Origin: Nitrosomonadales bacterium
GTDB taxonomy: Bacteria > Pseudomonadota > Gammaproteobacteria > Burkholderiales > Gallionellaceae
Assembly: GCA_023259055.1 (NCBI GenBank)
Contig: JAHFQZ010000005.1
Location: 205,237 to 269,236 of the forward strand
DNA: 64,000 bases
Direction: 5' to 3'
In this document: positions 19,291 through 29,446 of the stretch, piece after piece
How the letters are laid out: each line of letters opens with the position of its first letter
How positions within the stretch are numbered: position 1 is the stretch's first letter
Position numbers and translations under genes: made by a program
The notes under the pieces: generated by a model
Told to the model about the DNA's origin: nothing
The model's database searches: none
What the model saw: only the letters and a program-made list of their open reading frames with translations

Positions 19291-21537
19291 ATGAAACCCC
19301 GGTTGAACAAGATACAAATGCTGTTTTCCCTGGGCTGTATTATTGGCCCGGTTGCTGTGGCTGGCGCAGCTGAGAACGATGATGTTGAGGAACTGGGCGA
19401 GGTTGTGGTGACGGCAACCAGAACATACAGTTCGCTTTCCGATGCGCCTGCGGCAGTGACAGTAGTCAATACAAAAAATATTGAAGCAAAATACGCTTCG
19501 CGGCTCGGCGATGTGCTTGACCAGGTACCCAGCGTTTATTTGCGCGGCGGAGCGCTCGGCCAGTCGCAGGGCACCATCGGAACGAGCGGCATGTCGCTGC
19601 GCGGCGTAGACCAGAATAAAACGCTGATCCTGCTTGACGGACAACCTATCCAAGATGCCAGCTCCGGAAAAGTGAATTGGAGAATCCCTTTTGTCGAGGA
19701 TATTGCCCGCGTCGAGGTCGTGCCCGGCGCATTTTCTTCACTGTATGGCAGCAATGCTATCGGCGGGGTCATCAATATCATCACCAAACAACCGGACAAG
19801 CACGAGTTCACCGCAAAGGTAAAAAAAGGCTGGGGCGATGCCAGCGGCAAGGATGCCAGCATTTATTTCCGCGACAAGATGGACAACGGATTTGGATTCG
19901 TAGGTGGCTTCGGCTATCAAAACCGCGACAGTTATGTGAATGATTTTGTCGTCAAAACTCCAACAGCGTGCCCGCCGCCGCCCACTGTTTGCGGCACTCC
20001 TGTCTCCGGCGCGCAGGCAATCACTACCCGAGAGGGTGTTCCGGCCTATCTGGTGGGCGATATGGGAGCCACACCATGGAAGGCTACCAATGCAACCACC
20101 AAGCTGACTTATGACGTGAATGCCCGCGACAAATTTTATGCCGGCATAAACCATCAGGAAACGAAGATGGGGTACACACAGTACCACTCCTATCTCACGA
20201 ACACTGCTACAGGAGCGCCTGTTTCCAGCGGTGTGCTTGATATCAATGGGCAGCGTGTAGTTCTGACGGATTTTGACTTCACCCTCTTTTCTTCCTCACC
20301 GTTACATGAGGCCGCCACCCGGTATTTTGCCGGATATGACGGCACAGTCGGAAATGATTATTTGCTGAAAATCGACCTCGCAAAAATTGATCGCGCCTAC
20401 AGCTTTACGCAGGCAAGCACCACAGCCACATGGGATAGCGGCGCTGGCTCACTGTGGGACACACCGAACACCGGTATCGACGGAACAGTACAGTTGACCT
20501 TTCCAGCAGGGCACAGACAGGTTCTGGTGACGGGGCTGGCAATACACAGGGACTCTGTGAACCAGCAAATCCATGCGCTTTCCAACTGGCGTGATCCGGA
20601 TTCACGAACCGCCGTGAATAGCGGCTACAACGGCAATTCAACCACGACTTCTGTTTTTGTTCAGGACGAGATCAGCGTGATGGATGAGCTTAAAGTTTAC
20701 CTCGGCGGACGGCTGGATAAATGGGAATCCAAAGGCGACAACTTTGTTGTCGCACCGGCCAGCGCCACACTTTATTCAGCGCGTAACGCTTTTGCCTTCA
20801 GCCCAAAAGCGTCTGTGGTTTACAGGCATTCTGAAGCGGCCATACTGCGCGCATCTTTCGGAAAATCATTTCGCGCTCCGGCTAATCAGGATATGTACAC
20901 GTCCTCGACGAGCAGAGGGCGAACGACCACAGGCGATCCCAATCTTCAACCAGAGCGAGGAACGACATGGGAGGCGGGCGGTGAATACCGCTTCACGGAA
21001 AGCACCAGAATATCTGCTACTTATTACGATACCCTGCTGAGTAATTTGATCTACTTGATGCAGATCAGCGCGACTAATTCACTTCGCATTAATGCCGCGA
21101 AAGCAAGGATACGCGGGGGCGAACTGGGAGCTGCCACAAAATTGTCAAATTGGCTTGAGCTGGACGCTAACTATGCCTATATCGATTCAAGAGTGCTCGA
21201 CAACACAGCCGATCCGCTGAGTGTCGGCAAGCGTCTGACTGACTCTCCCAGGAATATCGCCGGTGTCGGGCTGACTGCTCAACAGGGAGCATGGTCAGCT
21301 ACATTGAGTGCCCGCTACGTAAGCCACATTTATTGGACTGCACAAAATACCGACGTGATAGAAGGAGTGCCGGGCAGCTATGACGCTCACACCATGGTCA
21401 ATGCCAGGCTTGGGTACGAGTTCTCCAAGGGTATGAAAGGGGCTGTTGCTGTTAACAATCTGTTGAACATCAAAGCCTATTCATATTTTTTGTTGCCGGG
21501 TCGTAATGCGACAGCAGAAATGGATTTTTCCTTTTAG
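19291..21537 (+). CDS. TonB-dependent outer-membrane receptor (BtuB/CirA-like)
   Basis: A 748-residue TonB-dependent receptor with a signal peptide (MKPRLNKIQMLFSLGCIIGPVAVAGA), TonB box-like GEVVVTATRTYSS, a plug with LILLDGQPIQD and VEVVPGAFSSLYGSNAIGGV, and a C-terminal barrel ending in Phe (MDFSF). The plug and barrel resemble siderophore and vitamin B12 receptors. No cobalamin riboswitch and no Fur box were seen in the 140 nt upstream, and the ATG has no strong ribosome binding site. It is bounded by terminators on both sides and is therefore probably monocistronic; the ligand is unknown. Confidence 0.88.
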   Translation: MKPRLNKIQMLFSLGCIIGPVAVAGAAENDDVEELGEVVVTATRTYSSLSDAPAAVTVVNTKNIEAKYASRLGDVLDQVPSVYLRGGALGQSQGTIGTSGMSLRGVDQNKTLILLDGQPIQDASSGKVNWRIPFVEDIARVEVVPGAFSSLYGSNAIGGVINIITKQPDKHEFTAKVKKGWGDASGKDASIYFRDKMDNGFGFVGGFGYQNRDSYVNDFVVKTPTACPPPPTVCGTPVSGAQAITTREGVPAYLVGDMGATPWKATNATTKLTYDVNARDKFYAGINHQETKMGYTQYHSYLTNTATGAPVSSGVLDINGQRVVLTDFDFTLFSSSPLHEAATRYFAGYDGTVGNDYLLKIDLAKIDRAYSFTQASTTATWDSGAGSLWDTPNTGIDGTVQLTFPAGHRQVLVTGLAIHRDSVNQQIHALSNWRDPDSRTAVNSGYNGNSTTTSVFVQDEISVMDELKVYLGGRLDKWESKGDNFVVAPASATLYSARNAFAFSPKASVVYRHSEAAILRASFGKSFRAPANQDMYTSSTSRGRTTTGDPNLQPERGTTWEAGGEYRFTESTRISATYYDTLLSNLIYLMQISATNSLRINAAKARIRGGELGAATKLSNWLELDANYAYIDSRVLDNTADPLSVGKRLTDSPRNIAGVGLTAQQGAWSATLSARYVSHIYWTAQNTDVIEGVPGSYDAHTMVNARLGYEFSKGMKGAVAVNNLLNIKAYSYFLLPGRNATAEMDFSF

Positions 21538-21569
21538 CAACGTGCCCAACATAATGAATCATCGAAATG

Positions 21570-21598
21570 AAAAAAGGCACGCCAAGCGTGCCTTTTTT
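21570..21598. terminator. bidirectional terminator
   Basis: The perfect stem GGCACGC-CAA-GCGTGCC is flanked by A residues on the left and T residues on the right, so it can stop both the rightward TonB receptor transcript and the leftward helicase transcript that meet here. Confidence 0.85.
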
Positions 21599-21613
21599 GC
21601 AGATAACTACCGA

Positions 21614-23176
21614 TTAACGGCTACTGCCATTATTTCCGCGTCCGAGTGCATAACTTGGACGGTCGCTACCACTGCGGCGTGGCGCGCTATTACCGCCGCG
21701 ATTCTGGTTTCCGAAGCTGCGCTCCGGGCTGCGTGGCTGGCCTTGTCCCGCGCCTTGGCCGCGAGTATGCCCGCCAAATCCTTGGCCGCCGCCAACCCCC
21801 AGTGTGTGACCCTGAGTACTATTGCCGTTTGCCTGACCGTGACCTTCCTTGCGTCCGGCATGGCTATGACGGCTGTCCGGCGCGCTGTGGTGAAAGCCGC
21901 CACCAGCGTTGCCGTTGCCGGCAAAACTGCCGGTGCGACTGCCGCCACCATTGCCGCCACCAAATCCTCCACCGCCACTACGGCGCGGGCCGCTGTTGCT
22001 GCGTGGACGATCCGATGACGGGCCGCCAGTGCGCAGTTTGTACTTGGGTTCCAAGCCTTCGATGGTGTGCATTTTGATGCTTTGCTCGGTGTAGCGTTCG
22101 ATGCGCTTCAGCAATTGCGCGTCGCGGTTCGAGGCAAACGAGATGGCAATGCCGGACTCGCCGCCGCGACCGGTGCGGCCGATACGGTGCACATAGTCCT
22201 CGGCGAACTTGGGCAGGTCAAAATTAATCACATGCGAAATGCCGCGCACATCGAGGCCGCGTGCCGCCACATCGGTGGCGACCAGGATGCGCACGTTGCC
22301 GTTGCGCATATTGAGCAGGGTGCGGTTGCGTTCGCGCTGGCTCATGTCGCCGTGCAATGCCGCGACGGAATGGCCTTGTGCGGACAGTTGATCGGCAAGG
22401 CTGTCTGCGTCGCGCTTGGTGGCGGTAAATACCAGAGCCTGATTCATATCCACATCAGTCAGCAAATGGCTGAGCATCTTGTTCTTGTGCGCCACGTCAT
22501 CGGCGAACATCATGCGTTGCTCGATATTTTCGTGTTTGTCCTTGGCTGCTGAAACGGAAATTTTCTTCGGTGTCTTGAGCAGGCGCGAGGCCAGATTGCC
22601 GACCACGCCTTCGAGTGTCGCCGAGAACAGCAGGGTCTGGCGTGTGGCCGGTGTGGCCTTGGCGATGCGTTCCACATCATCGACAAAACCCATGTCCAAC
22701 ATACGATCCGCTTCGTCCAGGATCAACACTTCCAGGCGTGAGAAATCGATGCGGCCGCGTTCCAGATGGTCGATCAGACGGCCTGGTGTCGCGACCAGAA
22801 TATCCACGTGGCTGGACAGTAAACGGTTCTGCACCGGGTAAGGCATGCCGCCCAGAATGCTGATGATCTTGAAGCGCATGTTCTTGCCATACTTGGTTGC
22901 GGCATCGCAAACTTGTTGCGCCAGTTCGCGGGTAGGCGTCAGTACCAGCACGCGCGGGCCTTTGCCGGGCAATGCGGAGGGGGTGGCCAGACGGTTCAGT
23001 GCGGGCAGGATGAATGCGGCGGTCTTGCCGCTGCCGGTTTGCGATGAGGCCATCAGGTCGTGGCCGGCCATGATTTCGGGAATAGCCTGCGCCTGGATGG
23101 CGGTAGGTTCGGTGTAGCCAGTTTCGGCAATCGCCTTGAGAATGGCGGCGTTTAAATTTAAACTTTCAAATGACAT
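21614..23176 (-). CDS. rhlE: DEAD-box RNA helicase, RhlE type
   Basis: A 520-residue ATP-dependent RNA helicase. It has the Q motif (FESLNLNAAILKAI), motif I ASQTGSGKT, Ia PTRELAQQ, II LDEADRMLD, III FSATLEG, and VI HRIGRTGRGG, then a tail of about 150 residues very rich in Gly, Ser, Arg, Asn and His (RGG-like), which probably binds RNA. RhlE proteins work in ribosome maturation and RNA decay. Start 23176 is chosen for the AAGGAAAC ribosome binding site and the conserved MSFESLNL; an upstream in-frame ATG at 23236 would add 20 unrelated residues. Confidence 0.9.
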   Translation of the reverse strand: MSFESLNLNAAILKAIAETGYTEPTAIQAQAIPEIMAGHDLMASSQTGSGKTAAFILPALNRLATPSALPGKGPRVLVLTPTRELAQQVCDAATKYGKNMRFKIISILGGMPYPVQNRLLSSHVDILVATPGRLIDHLERGRIDFSRLEVLILDEADRMLDMGFVDDVERIAKATPATRQTLLFSATLEGVVGNLASRLLKTPKKISVSAAKDKHENIEQRMMFADDVAHKNKMLSHLLTDVDMNQALVFTATKRDADSLADQLSAQGHSVAALHGDMSQRERNRTLLNMRNGNVRILVATDVAARGLDVRGISHVINFDLPKFAEDYVHRIGRTGRGGESGIAISFASNRDAQLLKRIERYTEQSIKMHTIEGLEPKYKLRTGGPSSDRPRSNSGPRRSGGGGFGGGNGGGSRTGSFAGNGNAGGGFHHSAPDSRHSHAGRKEGHGQANGNSTQGHTLGVGGGQGFGGHTRGQGAGQGQPRSPERSFGNQNRGGNSAPRRSGSDRPSYALGRGNNGSSR

Positions 23177-23675
23177 AATGTTTCCTTTTTTAGAATCAAA
23201 GGGAATCCACTTCGTTATGCAGGCGCGAGTCAACATCCGGTTAAAAAATAACCGAATGCCAAACCGAGTCTGGCACGACGAACTTTTAGCAGTTCCCTAA
23301 GGTGAGCGCAGGCTGTAAAACAACCCGTTGAACGGGGAGACGATTAACCGGCGCATAAAACATCGTTGCTAACCGGAAAACCCAGAATTTCTTGATGAGT
23401 TTTTTAGACAGGCGCGATTTGCATACGCGCGAGAGATAGGTCAGAAAACGATGAACAAAATGCCGCAAGGGAATTCCCTAAGCTGCGGCAAGGCGTGCAT
23501 TTTACTGATAAATGAAATAAAAGCCAGCGATATTTTGGAGCCAAATAGTCTTTGGCCAGTGGCAATTCACGAATTGCCTTGGGCGATTCGTCAATCGCCC
23601 CTACGGAGCTCCGTTGGGCACGTTACGCTTTGCCCAATTTTCGCCGATGAAATAGGATTGGAATGGGAGTATCCT
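23177..23675. other. intergenic region with REP-like palindromes
   Basis: The region lies between the divergent helicase and CheB/CheR genes. It holds two palindromes of widespread extragenic types: GGGCGATT-CGTC-AATCGCCC (23581-23600) and TTGGGCA...TGCCCAA (23614-23637). An in-frame extension of the CheB/CheR frame back to 23451 crosses these palindromes and is therefore unlikely to be translated. Confidence 0.55.
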
Positions 23676-26600
23676 ATGCCTCCGCCCGCACAAGCTCTCC
23701 GCAAAGGAATCGTCGTGGTTGCCAAAAATAGCAAGCCCCAGAAAAATAAAACCGGAACTAAGGACAAACCTGGCGTACCAAAAAATCTGAAATCCAAGTC
23801 TGCGCTGGAATCCCAGCAGGTTCAAGATTCCCAGCCATCGCCGGAGCCACAAGTTCCCGGTTTCCCCATCGTTGGCATCGGCGCTTCCGCCGGCGGGCTT
23901 GAAGCCTTCGAGCAATTTTTCCGCAAAACTCCACCCGACAGCGGCATGGCGTTTGTGCTGGTATCGCATCTCGATCCGAGCCACGTCAGCATTCTCACCG
24001 AAATTCTGCAGCGCACCACCAACATGCCGGTGGTCGAGGCGCAGGATCAGATGAAGGTGGCGCCCAACAGCGTCTATGCGATTCCGCCAAACCGCGACAT
24101 GGCGATCTTCCACGGCACGCTGCAACTGAGCGTGCCGGACCAACCGCGCGGGCTGCGCATGCCGATTGATGCCTTCCTGCGTTCATTGGCCGAGGATCGT
24201 GGCGAACAGGCTATCGGCATTATTCTCTCCGGCACCGGCACCGACGGCACACTTGGGCTGCGCGCGATACTCGGCGCCGGCGGCGTCTCGCTGGTGCAGG
24301 AGCCGGCCACGGCGAAATACGACGGCATGCCGAACAGCGCCATCCAGTCCGGCTACGCCACCCATGTCCTGCCGGTGGAGAAAATGCCGGAAGCGTTGCT
24401 GTCCGGCATACGCGCTCTGAACCAGCCGCCGGTAGCACCCACAACCGTAACCGGCGGACTGAATCGCATCCTGATGCAGTTGCGCAGCGCCACCGGCCAC
24501 GACTTCACCCAATACAAGAAGAGCACCATCGGCCGCCGCATCGAGCGGCGCATGTCGATGCACGACATCGAGGACAAGGAGGTGTATGCGCGCTATATCA
24601 AGGAACATCCGCCCGAGGCGCAAGCGCTGTTCAAGGAACTGCTGATCAACGTCACCAATTTTTTCCGCGACCCGGAAGCATTCGTCGCACTGAAGCAGGA
24701 AATCCTGCCGCAACTGTTTGCGGACAAGCCGGAAGGCTATATATTCCGCGTCTGGGTGGCAGGCTGCGCCACTGGCGAGGAAGCTTATTCCATCGCCATC
24801 CTGCTGCGCGAATGGATGGATGAGGCGCATCAGGAGTTCAAGATTTTGCTCTACGCCACCGACCTCGACGATGACGCCATCGCCGTGGCGCGCATCGGCG
24901 CCTATCCGACCAATATCGCCCAGGATGTTCACCCGGAGCGGCTGCGCCGCTTCTTCGTCAAGGATGATGCGGGCTTTCGGGTAAAGAAAAATATCCGCGA
25001 AATGGTGGTGTTCGCGATCCAGAACGTAATCAAGGATCCTCCCTTTACCAAGCTCGACCTGCTCAGTTGCCGCAACCTGTTGATCTATCTCGAGCCGGAA
25101 ATCCAGAATCGCCTGATCCCGGCTTTCCACTACGCGCTGAAGCCGGGCGGCGTGCTGTTTCTCTCCCCCTCGGAGAGCATCGCCAACCACCCTGATTTAT
25201 TTACACCGCTCAACCGCAAATGGAAATTTTACCGGGCCGTCGGCAGCATGGCTTCCACCCGCGCGGTGATGGCCGGAGGGCTGGTATGGACCAAGGATCC
25301 CAACGCGAAAGTGGCGGATGAAACGGTAAAAAAGATCAAGGAAACCAACTTTGCCGAACTGACCAAACGGGCTCTGCTCCAGTCCTATGCGCCTGCCTCG
25401 GTAGTGGCGGACGTGAAGGGAAATCTTCTTTACGTGCATGGCGACACCGGCAAATACTTGCGCCCGGCGCCTGGACAGGCGACGCTTAACGTGATCGAGA
25501 TGGCGCGCGAGGGCCTGCAACTGGAATTGCGCGCTGCACTTCTTCTCGCAGCCGCCGGTTCGGAAGCAACCGACCAGAGTGCGGCGTTCCAAAGCCGCGA
25601 AGTATCGGTCAAGACCAACGGCCATTTCCAGCTGGTGAATCTTAACGTGCGCCCGCTGCCCGCCCCGGACAGCGGCGAAAAATTGCTGCTGGTGAGCTTT
25701 CAGGACATGGCGCAACCAATGTCCGAAAAATTGGCACCCGGCAAGGCAGGGCATGAATATCTTGGACATGGCAAACCGGGGTACGGCAAAGGCGCACCGG
25801 GGGCGAACGAGTACCAGCGCGTGGAAGAAGTGGAACGCGAGCTGGCCTACACCAAGGAGAATCTGCAAGCTACCATCGAGGAACAGCAGGCCTCCAATGA
25901 GGAATTGAAGTCCACCAACGAGGAGTTGCAATCCACCAACGAAGAGTTGCAATCCACCAACGAAGAGCTGGAGACATCCAAGGAAGAGTTGCAATCCGTC
26001 AACGAAGAACTGGTTACGGTGAATGCCGAATTGCAAGCCAAAATCGAGCAACTTGCCGGGATGCAGAACGACATGAAAAACCTGCTCGACAACGTTAATG
26101 TTGGCACCATTTTTCTTGACGAGCATCTGGCTATCCGGCGCTTCACCCGTGATGCGGCGCGGGTCTATCGCCTGGTCGCCACCGACGTGGGCAGACCATT
26201 GATCGACATCAAATCGGATATCAAAGACGAAGACCTGCTGGCCAAGTCACAGGCTGTGCTCGATACGCTGGTGCCGTGGGAGCGCGAAGTGCATGCCGTT
26301 GGCGGCGCTTGGTATCTGGCGCGCATCCAGCCCTACCGCACGCTGGACAACGTGATCGATGGCGTGGTGCTGACCTTCACCGACATAAGCCAGCGCATCA
26401 GGGCTGAGGCGGAGAAACGAGATGCACAGGCGCTGGCCGAAAACATCGTGAGCACGGTGCGCGAGCCGCTCATCGTGCTGGATGCAAAGTTGCTGGTAGT
26501 CTCCGCCAGTCGCTCGTTCTACCGGGTGTTCCAGGTCACACCGGAAAACACCATGGGCCGCCCGCTCTACGAACTGGGCGACCGCCAGTGGGACATTCCC

Positions 26601-26783
26601 GCCCTGCGAGAACTTTTGGAAAATATCCTGCCGCGCAACCAGAGCCTTGAAGACTATGTGGTGGAACACGATTTTCCGGTTATCGGCCGCTGCAAAATGT
26701 TGCTTAATGCGCGACGCATCGTCAGCGACAGCGGCGAAACGCAGTTGATTTTGCTGGCGATAGAAGAGGTGAAAGCGAGGTGA
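23676..26783 (+). CDS. CheB-CheR fusion with coiled coil and PAS domains
   Basis: A 1035-residue signalling protein. After a Lys/Gln-rich leader comes a CheB methylesterase domain (VGIGASAGGLEAF, SHLDPSH, LSGTGTDGT), then a CheR methyltransferase domain (RSATGHDFTQYKKSTIGRRI, NVTNFFRD, VWVAGCATGEEAYS, LLSCRNLLIYL). A coiled coil of repeated STNEELQ units and two PAS domains follow. There is no receiver or kinase domain. Start 23676 has GGGAG 6 nt upstream; the longer frame runs through REP-like sequence. Such fusions occur outside classical chemotaxis operons and are thought to modify or scaffold sensor proteins. The PAS kinase and LuxR-type regulator downstream are plausible partners. Confidence 0.88.
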   Translation: MPPPAQALRKGIVVVAKNSKPQKNKTGTKDKPGVPKNLKSKSALESQQVQDSQPSPEPQVPGFPIVGIGASAGGLEAFEQFFRKTPPDSGMAFVLVSHLDPSHVSILTEILQRTTNMPVVEAQDQMKVAPNSVYAIPPNRDMAIFHGTLQLSVPDQPRGLRMPIDAFLRSLAEDRGEQAIGIILSGTGTDGTLGLRAILGAGGVSLVQEPATAKYDGMPNSAIQSGYATHVLPVEKMPEALLSGIRALNQPPVAPTTVTGGLNRILMQLRSATGHDFTQYKKSTIGRRIERRMSMHDIEDKEVYARYIKEHPPEAQALFKELLINVTNFFRDPEAFVALKQEILPQLFADKPEGYIFRVWVAGCATGEEAYSIAILLREWMDEAHQEFKILLYATDLDDDAIAVARIGAYPTNIAQDVHPERLRRFFVKDDAGFRVKKNIREMVVFAIQNVIKDPPFTKLDLLSCRNLLIYLEPEIQNRLIPAFHYALKPGGVLFLSPSESIANHPDLFTPLNRKWKFYRAVGSMASTRAVMAGGLVWTKDPNAKVADETVKKIKETNFAELTKRALLQSYAPASVVADVKGNLLYVHGDTGKYLRPAPGQATLNVIEMAREGLQLELRAALLLAAAGSEATDQSAAFQSREVSVKTNGHFQLVNLNVRPLPAPDSGEKLLLVSFQDMAQPMSEKLAPGKAGHEYLGHGKPGYGKGAPGANEYQRVEEVERELAYTKENLQATIEEQQASNEELKSTNEELQSTNEELQSTNEELETSKEELQSVNEELVTVNAELQAKIEQLAGMQNDMKNLLDNVNVGTIFLDEHLAIRRFTRDAARVYRLVATDVGRPLIDIKSDIKDEDLLAKSQAVLDTLVPWEREVHAVGGAWYLARIQPYRTLDNVIDGVVLTFTDISQRIRAEAEKRDAQALAENIVSTVREPLIVLDAKLLVVSASRSFYRVFQVTPENTMGRPLYELGDRQWDIPALRELLENILPRNQSLEDYVVEHDFPVIGRCKMLLNARRIVSDSGETQLILLAIEEVKAR

Positions 26784-26808
26784 TGATTGGCGGATTTGTT
26801 GAAACATT

Positions 26809-26888
26809 GTTGGGCATGGCTTTGCCTTTGCCCAACCTACGCCTCTGCCGATTTCATGACCGCTTTCGTTGGGCAAAGCGTGCCCAAC
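26809..26888. repeat. pair of TTGGGCA palindromes (REP-like)
   Basis: Two inverted repeats, TTGGGCA...TGCCCAA at 26810-26835 and 26869-26887, lie between the CheB/CheR and kinase genes. A third of the same type is at 23614-23637. In an operon they may act as mRNA stabilising or partial termination hairpins. Confidence 0.6.
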
Positions 26889-26941
26889 AATATCCTTTCG
26901 ATGAAATATGCCGCGTGCAATAATCCATCTGTGAGAAAACC

Positions 26942-28513
26942 ATGAACAAGAAACCAGATAAACCGGATCCACTGCGCGCTTCTGCCGAGGCGGAGCTCGC
27001 ATATCTGCGGGTGAAAGCATCACAAGCTCGCCCTGCCGAAGAGCTGCTGCATGAGCTTCAGGTATACAAGATCGAACTGGAGATGCAGAACGAGCAATTG
27101 CGGGAGGCTCAAACCGCACTGGAAGAATCGCGCGACCGCTACGTGGAGCTCTACGAATTTGCGCCGATTGGTTATCTCACCCTTACACGAGAGGGTACGA
27201 TCAGCGAAGTAAACCTTACCGGTGCCAATCTTCTTGGGGTGGAGCGCAAAAAACTGTTGCACCGCAGCTTTAGCACTTTTGTTGCCCCGGAACAAAAGGG
27301 CCGCTGGAACCGCCTGTTCGCGGACTCGTTGCAGTGCAGCGAAGCAAACAGCAGTGATCTGATATTCGCGAAAGCTGATGGGAAAATTTTTTATGCCCAT
27401 GTGGACTGTCTGTGTCGCGTAACAAATGGAGGGACTCCAGAGGTGCGCGTCGCGCTTACCGACATCACGCATTTGCGCGAGGCGGAAGAAGCCATGCGCG
27501 AATGGCAGGCGTTCGTCGAATGCGCTCCTTGGGGCATGTCCGTCGGGGACATTGAAAGCCGGACGATAAGACTGGTAAACTTGGCTTATTCCCGTATGCA
27601 CGGCTACACGGTAGAAGAACTGCGCAACATCAAGGCGGATGCCCTGTATGCGCCGGAAAGCCTTGCCAGTCTTCCGTATTATGTTGAATGTGCGCGCAAG
27701 GACGGGCAATATAGCTTCGAATGTATGCGTCTGCGCAAGGACGGCAGCAAGTTCGCCGCCAAAGTGGATATTTCAATTGTTGATGGCGTTGACGGCAAAA
27801 CTACTGCCATGGTCAGCGTGAAGGACATTACCGAACGCAAGGTCAGTGAACGGCATATGCGCGACCTAACTGCGCATATACAGACCATCCGCGAGGAAGA
27901 AAAGGCCAACATTGCGCGCGAAATCCACGACGATCTGGGCGGCACGCTAACTGCGCTCAAAATGGAAGTCTACTGGCTGGCGGAGGAATTATCCGCGAGC
28001 AAGGATGCAGAGCCGTTTCTCAGACATGTTGAACTGATGTCGCAGTTGACCGAAAACGCTGTGAACGTCACACGGCGTGTTATCACAGGGCTGCGCCCGA
28101 CCGTTCTGGACGATCTTGGGCTGCTGGCAGCGATCGAATGGCAAGCTGATCAATTTTACAAACACACCGGTATCGCATGCCGGGTTAACAGCCTTAAGGA
28201 CAATTCTAAACTTGACAGACAGTACTCGATTGCGCTGTTCCGCATTTTCCAGGAAGCGCTTACCAATGTCGCGCGGCATTCCGGCGCAACCAGAGTGGAA
28301 GTTGAATTTAGCTGCGATGATGAAGAGATTATGCTGTCAGTCAGCGACGATGGCCGCGGCCTGCCGGACGGGCACAGCATTTCACCAACATCTTATGGCG
28401 TACGCGGAATGTGCGAGCGCGTCGAGCAACTGGGAGGAAAAATCAAATTTGACAGCCCGCTCGGCGGCGGATTTAACTTGACTGCAACATTGCCGTTGCC
28501 TGAAAAAAATTAA
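26942..28513 (+). CDS. PAS-domain sensor histidine kinase (NarX/DegS type)
   Basis: A 523-residue soluble kinase with no membrane helix. An N-terminal coiled coil (LHELQVYKIELEMQNEQLRE) is followed by two PAS domains (about 70-190 and 195-300), a HisKA_3 dimerisation domain with the phosphorylated His in AREIHDDLGGTLTALKME, and a HATPase domain with N-box ALTNVARHSGA and G-box SDDGRGLPDG. No heme-binding or Cys sensing motif is evident in the PAS domains. The LuxR-type regulator begins 18 nt downstream and is its likely partner. Confidence 0.9.
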   Translation: MNKKPDKPDPLRASAEAELAYLRVKASQARPAEELLHELQVYKIELEMQNEQLREAQTALEESRDRYVELYEFAPIGYLTLTREGTISEVNLTGANLLGVERKKLLHRSFSTFVAPEQKGRWNRLFADSLQCSEANSSDLIFAKADGKIFYAHVDCLCRVTNGGTPEVRVALTDITHLREAEEAMREWQAFVECAPWGMSVGDIESRTIRLVNLAYSRMHGYTVEELRNIKADALYAPESLASLPYYVECARKDGQYSFECMRLRKDGSKFAAKVDISIVDGVDGKTTAMVSVKDITERKVSERHMRDLTAHIQTIREEEKANIAREIHDDLGGTLTALKMEVYWLAEELSASKDAEPFLRHVELMSQLTENAVNVTRRVITGLRPTVLDDLGLLAAIEWQADQFYKHTGIACRVNSLKDNSKLDRQYSIALFRIFQEALTNVARHSGATRVEVEFSCDDEEIMLSVSDDGRGLPDGHSISPTSYGVRGMCERVEQLGGKIKFDSPLGGGFNLTATLPLPEKN

Positions 28514-28531
28514 ATAGGGGAGCAAAAAAGC

Positions 28532-29164
28532 ATGATCCGTATCCTGATCACCGACGACCACGCCATCGTGCGTCAAGGCTTGGCGCGTATTCTTGAAAAA
28601 AAACAGGGAATGAAAATCGTTGCAGAGTGCGACAACGGTATCGACGCCCTGAATTGGCTGCGCGGCAACGACTGCGATATTGCGCTGATCGATATTTCCA
28701 TGCCCGGTATGAACGGTATCGAATTGCTCAAACGACTTCGAGAAGAAAAACCGAAATTGCCGGTGCTCGTTATCAGCATTTACCCGGAAGACCAGTACGC
28801 CGTGCGTCTCATCAAGGCTGGCGCAGCCGGGTATCTGACCAAGGGTTGCGCACCAGCAATAGTAATAGAGGCGGTGTGCCAGATAGCGAGTGGCAAGAAA
28901 TACATCAGCCAGACAGTGGCCGAAATGCTCGCCAACGAATTCGACTCACAGGACGGAAAATCTCCGCATGAATCACTTTCGGATCGCGAGTACCAAATTT
29001 TCCTGTTGCTTGCCGCAGCCAAAACCGTTTCAGAAATTGCCGAATCTTTGGCATTAAGCTCAAAAACCATTAGCACCTACCGCAGTCGTATCCTGGAAAA
29101 AATGCATCTGCGCAACAATGCCGAATTAATGCAATACGCCGTCGAGAAGCAGCTAATGGCATAG
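28532..29164 (+). CDS. NarL/FixJ-family response regulator
   Basis: A 210-residue regulator with an N-terminal receiver (ITDDHAIVRQG, phosphorylated Asp in ALIDISMPGM, conserved Lys in GYLTKG) and a C-terminal LuxR-type helix-turn-helix (LSDREYQIFLLLAAAKTVSEIAESLALSSKTISTYRSRI). It forms a two-component pair with the HisKA_3 kinase 18 nt upstream. Target sites are not evident, but the three-copy leader element near the genes that follow is one possibility to consider. Confidence 0.92.
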   Translation: MIRILITDDHAIVRQGLARILEKKQGMKIVAECDNGIDALNWLRGNDCDIALIDISMPGMNGIELLKRLREEKPKLPVLVISIYPEDQYAVRLIKAGAAGYLTKGCAPAIVIEAVCQIASGKKYISQTVAEMLANEFDSQDGKSPHESLSDREYQIFLLLAAAKTVSEIAESLALSSKTISTYRSRILEKMHLRNNAELMQYAVEKQLMA

Positions 29165-29270
29165 CTGTTACGTTAAGCTCCGTATTGTTCGGCGCTTATC
29201 TCCGCCTGGAATCGAAAAGCATGATTGCAGGCCCAATTTCTGCCTGAAATGGCAGCTTCCATTGCATTCT

Positions 29271-29363
29271 GTCAGTCAAACACTGACAACAGAATCTCCC
29301 CGCCCCTTACGTCATTATCAGGCAAACACCTATGCACATTTCGAGTGCAATGGAACATCATTC
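29271..29363 (+). promoter_or_regulatory. three-copy leader element, copy 2 (upstream of bacteriohemerythrin)
   Basis: This copy has the hairpin GTCAG-TCAAACA-CTGAC (29271-29287), a C-rich spacer, the invariant 19-nt box TCAGGCAAACACCTATGCA (29318-29336) and the tail GTGCAATGGA. In addition TTCCATTGCA (29257-29266) is a perfect 10-nt complement of TGCAATGGAA (29346-29355), so the block can be closed by a long stem. The box ends 110 nt before the preferred hemerythrin start. Confidence 0.7.
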
Positions 29364-29446
29364 TTGCCTGTAGTTATTGCGTGCGCAGACAGAATAATGT
29401 GAAAGTGCCGCCAGCTTATGGGTAGACAGGATTCATGGAGGGCTTG

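Noticed and set aside
24183..26126. Long minus-strand frames (335 and 309 aa) opposite the CheB/CheR gene
   Set aside because: They are shadows of a clearly coding plus-strand gene and show no family motifs.
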